NCBI GenBank assembly: GCA_024220525.1
Contig: JAMYWO010000158.1
Location: forward strand, 1 to 33,549
Length of the DNA: 33,549 bases
Reading direction: 5' to 3'
From: Cochliopodium minus
Lineage: Eukaryota; Discosea; Himatismenida; Cochliopodiidae
Shown: in pieces, positions 21,376-29,629 of the stretch
Layout of the letters: each line of letters starts with the position of its first letter
Numbering within the stretch: position 1 is the first letter of the stretch
Program-made: the position numbers and the translations under genes
Notes under the pieces: generated by a model
Seen by the model: the letters and a program-made list of their open reading frames with translations, nothing else
Databases searched by the model: none
Told to the model about the DNA's origin: nothing

Positions 21376-22725
21376 ATGGAATTTAATAAGCAAAAGAAAT
21401 TCAATTCAATCAAATATGAGAAGAAAGATAGATTGGCATTCATCATATTAAACAGACCACAACATCTCAATGCGATAGATCAATATATCCCTTCAGAAAT
21501 TAGGGAAGCGGTGAAAATGGCAAATGATGATGAAGAAATACATGTGATAATAATAACAGGAGAAGGAACATCCTTTTGTAGTGGTGAAGAATAAAAAATT
21601 AAATTTTTTATTTATTTTTTTAACTGAAAAATTATAATTTAAACTGAATGTCAAATAAAAAGGTTATGATCTCAAGATATATGCAGAATCAAAAGGATAC
21701 AATGCAGGCAGGAAGATATAAAAGAAAATTAAATTTTCCTTTCAAAAATTAATTTTAAATTTTGTAAAAAAGGAGTTCAAGAGATGCCTTGGGACCCATT
21801 GGTTGATTATCAAATGATGAAGTCAAACACTGAAGATTTTATGAGTCTTTGGAGATCATTAAAACCAACCATTTGCAAAGTAATTCCGATCTTCTTTCTT
21901 AAAAGAACTTTTATTTGAATAAAGATTAGGGGTTACGCTGTCGCTGGTGGAAGTGATATAGCACTTTGTTGTGATTTTGTAATAATGGAAGAAAACGCAA
22001 AGATTGGATATCCTCCTGCAAGGTGAGTTTAAAATATTAAAAAAAAAAAATTAATAATTTTTTAAAAAAATTAATTAGATTGTGGGGGTATAATTTTTTT
22101 TTTGAATTTAAAATTTCATTTTCTTTTTTTTTGATTATATTTTTTTTTAAAAAATTTGAGAAAGTTGCCCTACTACATTTATGTGGGTTTATCGTTTGGG
22201 TGCAGAAAAGGCAAAGAGAATGTTGCTTACTGGAGACCTTGTGACTGGAAAAGAGGCTAAAGAAATGGGACTGATAATATCAACTTTCCCAGAAAATAAA
22301 TTGGATGGTAAATTTAATATTGACAAAAATTTATTTTTAAATTTAATTTTTTTTTTAAATTCAAATTTTTTGCAGAAGAGGTATTGAAATTTGCGAACAG
22401 GATGGCAAGTGTCCCAAAGAATCAACTAATGATGCAAAAATTGGTTGTGAATCAAGCTTACCACAATATGGGTATTGAGAACACCCAAATACTTGCAACT
22501 TTAATGGACGGTGTCTCGAGACACAGCCCAGAAGGTAAAAACAAAAAAAAAAATTTAAAATTTGATTACGTTCAAAAAAAAAAAAAAAAAAAATTTTTTT
22601 TGATAGGGATGGCCTTTAAAGAAAGAGCAGAACTTGTTGGATTTAAAAAAGCAGTGAAAGAAAGGGACAGTGGAGATCAGATCATTTTTCAAAACATTAA
22701 TAAGAAAAAGAACTCAAAATTATAA
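21376..22725 (+). CDS. crotonase (enoyl-CoA hydratase/isomerase) family protein
   Basis: Eight exons (21376-21583, 21663-21707, 21773-21879, 21925-22022, 22079-22087, 22165-22307, 22376-22534, 22607-22725) give 295 residues and a TAA stop. Family marks appear in order: FIILNRPQHLNAID, the first oxyanion-hole strand GEGTSFCSG, then GYAVAGGSDIALCCDF, GYPPARLWGCPTTFMW and RLGAEKAKRMLLTGD. The C-terminus (NQLMMQKLVVNQAYHNMG, RHSPEG, KERDSGD) is that of a distinct subgroup, not mitochondrial ECHS1. Relative to classical hydratase, the first catalytic Glu is Asp (GGSD) and the second lies in YPPA, with no acid. Simple hydration is therefore doubtful. The exon at 22079-22087 is 9 bases long and supplies RLWG. 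The intron 21708-21772 begins with GC (gcagga). No organelle signal is obvious. Confidence 0.9.
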
Positions 22726-22771
22726 AAAAGAAAAAATTTTAAAAAAGCAAAATAAATTTGAAAAAAAAATT

Positions 22772-23425
22772 TTATTTTTGAAAATTAAATACAAAATTTG
22801 CTCCTTCTCCTATATTAAATACAAATCTCACTGGCTTGTTTTGATTATCTGAATATCCTCCCATTTGTGATGTTTGGATAGATTTTCCATGTTGGAGAAC
22901 TGGGCTAGTGTTGAATGTGTTATTATTGAACATGTTATTGTTGGTGTAGAATAGATTGTTGTTATGTGAGATTTTTGGTTGTTCAATTTTCTTATCATCA
23001 CAATTTAGAGTATTATGTGTATTGAATTTTATATCCTCTGTTGATTTATCATTATTTTGCTTTATTGCATTATTATGATGTGTATGTGTATTATATAATT
23101 TGTTATTATTATGCTTATTTGGATGATGCTTTATCAAATTTTTATTTTGCGTATATAAGAAGGGATTATTCTTGTTTGTGTAGATGTTGAATGGATTGTT
23201 TTTGTTGAATCTTGTTTTGCTAGTTGAAGTATTGATCATTCCCTTATTATCTGTTCCCACAAAGAAAAATAAATTATTTTCTCCTTCTGATTTGTTCTCA
23301 ACATTTTCATCATTTTTATTTTTGTATATTTGAGATTGAAATGGATTATTATTGGAGGTTTTATTCATATTTGAACATGATATGTTGTCAAATGATATTA
23401 ATTCATCTTGATGTACTCTTTTCAT
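22772..23425 (-). CDS. asparagine-rich protein with NPF motifs
   Basis: A single exon of 217 residues on the minus strand, TAA stop. It is a low-complexity protein rich in Asn, Lys, Thr, His and Ser with no folded domain recognised. It contains three Asn-Pro-Phe tripeptides, each preceded by Asn (NNPFQSQIY, NNPFNIYTN, NNPFLYTQ). NPF is the ligand of EH domains in endocytic adaptors, so a role in vesicle trafficking is possible. A separate feature is the C-terminal end RFVFNIGEGANFVFNFQK, with Phe-x-Phe-Asn repeats reminiscent of some nucleoporin tails. Either reading is inference. The gene converges on the crotonase with 46 bases between stops. Confidence 0.7.
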   Translation of the reverse strand: MKRVHQDELISFDNISCSNMNKTSNNNPFQSQIYKNKNDENVENKSEGENNLFFFVGTDNKGMINTSTSKTRFNKNNPFNIYTNKNNPFLYTQNKNLIKHHPNKHNNNKLYNTHTHHNNAIKQNNDKSTEDIKFNTHNTLNCDDKKIEQPKISHNNNLFYTNNNMFNNNTFNTSPVLQHGKSIQTSQMGGYSDNQNKPVRFVFNIGEGANFVFNFQK

Positions 23426-23733
23426 TTGTTTTATTTTTTATTCTTTCAATTTTCTTTTTTATTTTTTTTAAATATTTTGTGTATTTAAAAATTTTTTAAG
23501 TAATTTTTTTTTCATATTTTTAATTTTGCTTGGAAAATATTAAGAAAAAAATTTAGTTTTTTGAGAGAAATATTTGATTTTCTAAACACAAACAACATGT
23601 AATACAAAAAAATTCGTTATTCTTTGTTTTAAATTTCATATTATTTTTTCAGCTTTTTGAAAATAAAAAAAAAATGGTGAAATATTAATTTTTCTTTATA
23701 TATTTTTACAACAAACAATCCAAGTCCCAAAAA
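23426..23733. other. gene-free divergent region with an uncertain first exon
   Basis: About 300 AT-rich bases between the NPF gene and the metallophosphatase. An ATG at 23674 followed directly by gtgaaa could splice to 23785 and give a start MDPPLPPPPP. This is an alternative to the ATG at 23734 used here. Otherwise nothing is evident. Confidence 0.4.
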
Positions 23734-25019
23734 ATGTTTATATCTCTTGATCAATTTATTTTAATATATTTTTTTTTCAAAAAGGATCCACCATTACCAC
23801 CCCCACCACCTCTAATCATAGAATCTAAACCAACAAAAATACATGATCCGACAATTTGCAAAGTGACAGTAAACAATTTTGTTTTATAACACAAATTTTT
23901 ATTGTTAAATCAGCAGATATAATTTGAATACTCAATATAAATCCATTTTTTGATTCAATAATCAAAATATTAATGTTAATTTGTTGATTCATAAAAGATC
24001 CTTTAATTTAAACAGAAAATTTATTTTGAAAGGAATTGAATATAAGCTATAAAGAAACACCAAAAGGAGAAAAAATAAGCATAGTAATAATATCAGATAC
24101 ACATAATAAATATCCATCAGTTCCTGAAGCGGATATATTTATACATTGCGGAGATTTTACGTAAAAAAAAAATAGAAAAAAAATTAAATTTAAAAATAAA
24201 AAAAAATTTAAAAAGTAACAAAGGCACAATTGAAGAAATAAATCAATTCAACGAGTATCTTTCGGGTTTGACCCACAAAGTAAAGCTGGTTGTTGGAGGA
24301 AACCACGAGGTGAATCATTTGAATGGATTTCTCAAGAAAAACCTCAAACATTGTATATTTTTGGAAGATGAAGTTTATGAATATAAAAAATTGAAAATCT
24401 ACGGATCAAAGGTAAAAAAAAAAATTCAAAAATTTTTATTTTTTAATTTTTTGTATAACAAAATTTTTCTTGCATTAAATTATTATTATAAAGATTTTTT
24501 ATAACAATTTTTAAAGTTTTTTACTATCTTTTTATAAATTTTATTAATTTATTTCTTATCTATTAATATAACTTTTTTGAAAATTATTTTTCTTTCTTAA
24601 AGTGGTACAATGTTGACTTCAAAAAAATCCCCAAAGATTGCCACATCTTGGTCACGCACGTTCCCCCAAAAGGACACCAAGACGTGATCTACACCAAAGA
24701 GTCAACAGGCAGCCAAAAACTGATGGAAATCGTCGAAAAGAAAAAACCCCTCTTCCATTTCTTCGGACACTGTCACGAAATCGATCCCGGGTACTCCGTT
24801 AACGAAAACACCATCTTTGTCAATGCCGCCAGTTGTGTGGGCAGTGCAAAGTCTAATGTTAGACGTTCTGCAGTGTTTTTGGAGGTTTTTAACAACAGTG
24901 TGAAGGGGCAGAGGAAGAACATTGTGTTTGACGTCAACAAAATTTCTAGGAAGAAAAGTGAGATGAAGTGTTCTAATCCCAATGTAAATAGCAATGACAT
25001 TGTACTATTAAAGTTTTAG
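23734..25019 (+). CDS. calcineurin-like metallophosphatase (MPPED/239AB type)
   Basis: Four exons (23734-23868, 24033-24160, 24216-24411 and 24603-25019) give 291 residues with a TAG stop. The metal-binding motifs appear in order: ISDTHNKYPSVPEAD, HCGDFTNKGTIEEINQF, VVGGNHEVNH, LVTHVPPKGH and FFGHCHEIDPGY. These match the short MPPED1/2 subgroup of phosphoesterases, which hydrolyse cyclic nucleotides or phosphodiesters weakly. Substrate here is unknown. A proline run (PPLPPPPP) lies near the N-terminus. The exact start is uncertain: the frame from 23734 begins with a hydrophobic, intron-like stretch. An ATG at 23674 spliced at once to 23785 would also be in phase. The rest of the structure is secure. 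Confidence 0.88.
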
Positions 25020-25114
25020 AATTTTTTTTTTTTGTGAAATTTTTCTTTGAATTTTTTTAATAAAGTTTTTAAATTGAGGATTTTTCTTTTTGAAGGACAT
25101 TAAATCAATATTTT

Positions 25115-26540
25115 TTAATTATCATTTGGGACGTTGTAAATGAAAGTAGTTAAAGTCTCGGTGGTATTTGCGAGATAAGAAACTACTTTGTTCCCACTCA
25201 ACTTGCTTCCCTTATGAAAAGCACTCTCAGCATCATCCAAGTTGCTTCCCAACATGGTCACTCCATGCACGAAAGAAAATGTCTTGACGACCTCAGGACC
25301 CACAATGGGGATGGCATAAGCGTATGGAAAATTTTTGATTCCCAATTTTACTAGTTCGACTGCAGGATCGTGGAACATGATGTCGAAACAGATGAACAAT
25401 CCAAATTTGATTCCGAAAGAGGATGTGAAAGTCACAATAGACTCGTTACCTATTCAGTAGAAGAATGGATTATAAATTTTTTTAATCAGTTTCATTTTTA
25501 TTAAATTTTAAATTTTTTAATTTTATTTTCAGTGTTAATTTATTTTTATTTTGATTTTTTATTTTTATTTTTTATTTTTTGTAATTTTTTTTATTTTATT
25601 TTTTTATTTTTTATTTTTTAATATTTTTTTTCTTATTTTTTATTTTTTTCTGTGTTTATTTTATCAATTTTTTTTTATTTTTATTAAATCTGTTTCATTT
25701 TTATTTTTTAAATCTTTTTCTTACCAGGGTTTACACAGTCCTTTTCGTTTCCAAAGAGATGACTTTTACGATATTTAGCAATGATTTGACCTTGTTCGTC
25801 AAAAACAGCATCAGTGATGTATTGATACCATGTCCCATTCACATTTTCTTTTTCGTACATGTTCAAAATCATCAGTATTGAGTTGTTTTTAGCGGAGCAA
25901 CTTCCGAACAACACGGCTGGGCTGTTTTCTAAAAACAAAAAAAAATTTTTTAAATATTAATGTAAAAAAAAAATGAAAATTAGATTTGATGAAAGTTAAA
26001 AAAAAATTTATATTATAAAAAATCTTATTAATTCCATTTTCAATTTTAAATTTCCTTTATAAAAAAATATTTAAATTTTCTTTGACCATATTTTGATGGA
26101 TTTTGACATGGATTTGTATTTACTTCGACCACTTCTGTGTATGGATACACTGTTGTTCTATTTATCTTTTATTTAAAGGAGATTATTCAGTTTAGAATTT
26201 ATATTTTTTTTAAAAAGGAAAAAGAAGTGGAAAGTTGATGATTACCCATATGTTCTTCCCATTCAATCCAAACTCTGGGAATATTATCATTTGTGCTCCA
26301 TTCTTCTTTGCAGATAATACATGGTACTTGTACATTTCTAGATTTGCAATCACATTCTCCAATGCTGTATCTCCCAATTCTGATGGTTTATGTTCTGGTA
26401 TTGCAACATAATATCCTTTTCAAAATAAAAAGAAGAGATGGATGAAATGATTCAAGACAATAGAAATGATTATATAACCAACCATTTGAGTGAATCAACG
26501 ATATCAACAAAATAAATAAAATTATGAATGTTCCTTTCAT
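25115..26540 (-). CDS. secreted carbon-nitrogen hydrolase, vanin/biotinidase-like
   Basis: Five exons on the minus strand (26540-26483, 26415-26246, 26165-26087, 25928-25725 and 25449-25115) give 281 residues and a TAA stop. Residues 1-19 are a signal peptide (MKGTFIILFILLISLIHS), so the enzyme is secreted or lumenal. The nitrilase-fold triad is visible: Glu in IIFPEFGLNG, Lys in AKYRKSHLF and Cys in GLFICFDIMFHDPA. The neighbouring sequence (YQYITDAVFDEQG, FHDPAVELVK) is closest to animal pantetheinase (vanin) and biotinidase. Those enzymes release pantothenate from pantetheine or biotin from biocytin. The protein ends just after the catalytic domain, whereas animal vanins have about 200 more residues and a lipid anchor. 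Intron 1 has the unusual donor gttggt. The exact substrate is inferred from family only. Confidence 0.88.
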
Positions 26541-26692
26541 TTTATTTTTTTTTTTGAATACTTTTAAAAACACTAATACCTATTCAAACAATGCAAGATC
26601 AAGATTAGCTCAAATACGAAAACAAAAGTAAAATTTTTAGGTTAAAAATCTTTGTTGTTTCAAAAATATAAAAAAAAAAAATCGTAAAAAAA
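26541..26692. promoter_or_regulatory. divergent intergenic region (amidase / RPN13)
   Basis: The 152 bases between two oppositely directed start codons must hold both promoters. A/T-rich; no specific element can be identified. The call is positional. Confidence 0.4.
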
Positions 26693-28711
26693 ATGGAAGG
26701 TAAAATAATTTTCTTAATAATTGTACAATAAACTCATAAATACCATTCATATTCCCATCTATCAAAATAATAGAGGTAGAATTTAAAGCAGGAAGATGTA
26801 ATAGAGAAGGAAATACTGTTTCTCCATTGCCAGAGAAAGGAATAGTTAAGATGAAATTGGTAAGTGAAAGATAAATAAGAAGATAGTTATTTTCGAACAT
26901 ATCCCTTTATTATTAACCTAATTTTCAAATAATTTTTATAGAATGACGATGAATTAGTACATTTGACATGGACTGGAATAGAATCAAACAAAACAGAAAT
27001 CATATCCACTACATTCAACAACACAAAAATTATTTCCCCAAAAATATATATTACTCAATAATTTAATAAAGAAAATAAATAAATAATCAAAAAAAAAATT
27101 AGTTTATTATTAAAAATACAATATAATATAATCAAAGAAAATGAAATATAATTTTATAATTTCATTATTTATTATTTTAGAGAAAAAAACTAACAAAAAT
27201 TAATCTCTTTAACGTATTATATATACGACCTCATTTTGTTCCCAGGTGATGCTGTCTTCAAAAAAATCGACTCAGTCAAGGATGGAAGAGTGTACCTCTT
27301 GAAGTTCACCTCCACCCCTCAAAGACAATTCTTCTGGATGCAAGATCCTAACTTAGAGAAGGACGCAGAAATCTTAAAAAAAATTACTTCATATCTTAAT
27401 GAGGGTAATTAAAAAAAAAATATACTCTCAAAAAAAAAATTAATTTCTAAAAATAATTTTTTTTTTCTTTTTTTTTTTTTCTTTTTTCTCTCTTCCTTCT
27501 CTTTTGCTCTTTTCTTCTTTTCGAAAAAAAAAACAAAAAAAAAAAAACTTTCTCAATAAAAATAAATTATTTTAAAACCAAAAAAAAAAACTTTCAAATT
27601 TTTTTTTGTGCTTTTTGCTTTTTTTTTTGTTTTCTTGACATGATTTTTTCTTCACTTTTTTTTTTTTTTGGAAAAATGATTTATTTTTAATTTTTTTAAA
27701 TTGAAATTTCTAAATCTTTTTTTTTTATTTTTTTGTAGGAATGGATGAAGTGCCAACGACTGTTACCCAACCTAAAAAAGAGGAAGTCAAACAAAATCCT
27801 CCTCCACAAACCACGACCACAACTGCTCCAAAAACCACAAGTAAAATTTATCTTTTTGGTTTTTCAAATTTTAAAGAATAAAAAAACTTTTTTTTAATTT
27901 TTTTTTACGATTTTTTTTTTAAGTTTTTTGATTTCATTGTTTTCATTTTTCATTTTTTTTATAATTTTTTTTTGTTTAATAATTTATTTTATTATATTTT
28001 TTTTTTACTTTTTTATTTTTATTATTTTATTATTTATTTATTTAGACCAAACAACACCACAAAAGCCAACAACTAGTCAAAACAACAATCCTCCAGTCCA
28101 ACCCCAACAATCCAACCCACCAACCCCCATTAAAAACACTCCTCAAAAACAACCAGTTAAAAACAACAATAACAACAACAATAATAATATTAATAATATT
28201 AATAACAATAATAATATTAATATTAATAACAATATTAATATTAATAACAACAATAACAGATTGAACAACTTTAACATCAATGATGTCAACAGAGGTGGTA
28301 ATAGTAGCGGAGGAAACACTTTGGGCTTCAATTTACAAAACATCCTCCAAAACATGAACGTTCCTAAGAAAGTCAACGCTGGTCCTGTTTTGTCTTCTGG
28401 TAAATTTTTTATTTTTTATTTATCTTTATTTTTTATTTTTTTGATTTTTTATTTTTCATTTGTTGTTTATATTTTTAAATTTTTCTTTTTAAATTTTTAT
28501 TTATTTTTTGTTATTTGTTATTTGTTATTTTTTATTTGATGTTTATCTATATTTTTTATTTTTATTTTTATTTTTTATTTTATTTATTTATCTATATTTT
28601 TTTTTAATAATTTTTTATTTTTAATTTTAATTGTTTTTTATTTATTTTTTTCATTTTTTATTTTTTTTATTAAATTTTTATTTTTATTTATTTATCTATA
28701 TTTTTTTTTAT

Positions 28712-28742
<31 letters not shown>

Positions 28743-29570
28743 TATTTATTTATCTTGATTTTTTTTATTTGTTATTTTTAATTTTTCTTTTTTATTTTGA
28801 ACTTTTTGATTTTTATTTTTGTTATTTATTCATTTATCTTTATTTTTTTGAAAATAGTTTTGGACGATAAAATTGTCACCAAAATTTTAGTGGAGGACAA
28901 GGAAGCTCAAGAAAAAATCTTGCAACATTTGCCCAAGGGAGACCAAAACCTCAACGGTATCGAGGAGTTGTTGACTTCCCCACAGTTCTTGCAAGCTGCC
29001 GATTCTTTACACCACGCTTTGGCAAAAGGTCATTTACAAAGGTTGAAACAAAAAAAAAAATTTTTTTCCATTTTTATATTTTTTTTTAATATCATTTTGT
29101 TTTTTTTTTTGATTTTTTATTTTTTATTTTATTATTTTTTATTTTATTATTTTATTATTTTTATTTTTTTATTTTTATTTTTTATTTTATCTTATTTTTT
29201 ATTTTATTTTTATTTTTTATTTACATTAAATTTTTCATTCAAATTTATTTATTTTTCCATTTTTTATTTAAACTTTTTATTTGAACATTTTAAAGTTTTT
29301 AATTATTTCATATTTCTTTTTTTATTTTTCCCAAAAAGTATTGCTAGACAATGTGGATTGGATCCTAACAAATTGCCACAACGTGAATCAATGATTGAAT
29401 CTTTTTTCGCAGGGTTGGAAGAGGCTGCAGAAAACAAAAACAAGACTTCTTCTACTACATCCAACAATACAAACAACAATAACAATAATAACGAAAAAGA
29501 TGATGACATGGAAGATGAATTAGATGAAGATACTCTCAATGCTATTCAAATGTCTCTTGATGATAATTAA
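26693..29570 (+). CDS. RPN13: proteasomal ubiquitin receptor RPN13/ADRM1
   Basis: Eight exons: 26693-26699 (7 bases), 26774-26859, 26942-27001, 27227-27404, 27739-27840, 28046-28399, 28858-29041 and 29339-29570. They give 400 residues and a TAA stop; human ADRM1 has 407. The N-terminal Pru domain, which docks on the proteasome base and binds ubiquitin, is clear: EFKAGRCNREGNTVSPLPEK, LVHLTWTG, DLILFPGDAVFKKID, YLLKFTSTPQRQFFWMQDP. A linker rich in Pro, Gln, Thr and a long Asn/Ile run follows. Then comes the DEUBAD domain that binds deubiquitinase UCH37 (LTSPQFLQAADSLHHAL). The protein ends in an acidic tail, MEDELDEDTLNAIQMSLDDN, that fits a ubiquitin-interacting motif. The third intron is AT-AC type; no GT or GC donor is available before the frame closes, and the AT-AC join restores the domain. 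The gene converges on the ankyrin gene with 59 bases between stops. Confidence 0.93.
27002..27226 (+). other. AT-AC (U12-type) intron in RPN13
   Basis: The intron starts ATATCCACT, matching the minor-spliceosome donor consensus ATATCCTTT at seven of nine positions. It ends TATATAC. A branch-site-like CTCTTTAAC (consensus TTCCTTAAC) has its branch adenosine at 27212, 14 bases from the end, the spacing typical of U12 introns. Splicing gives TEI followed by DLILFPGDAVFKKID, the expected Pru-domain strand. The phase is 0. Confidence 0.85.
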
Positions 29571-29629
29571 TTTAAATTCAAATTAAAATTGAAATTTGTT
29601 GTTTAAAATAATTTTTTTTTTTTTTATTT

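Noticed and set aside
25551-25778. Phenylalanine-rich plus-strand frame
   Set aside because: It lies in a T-rich intron of the minus-strand amidase gene and has no codon-level signal.
26637-26900. Minus-strand frame opposite the first RPN13 exons
   Set aside because: It is the antisense of the Pru-domain exon. The plus strand has the conserved motif EFKAGRCNREGNTVSP.
27002-27246. GT-AG splicing of RPN13 exon 3 using the cag at 27245-27246 as acceptor
   Set aside because: That acceptor needs a donor of phase 1 before the frame closes and none exists. It would also delete the conserved DLILFP strand that the AT-AC join keeps.
28143-28376. Leucine-rich minus-strand frame
   Set aside because: It is the reverse reading of the RPN13 Asn/Ile codon run; poly-Leu arises from the repeat.
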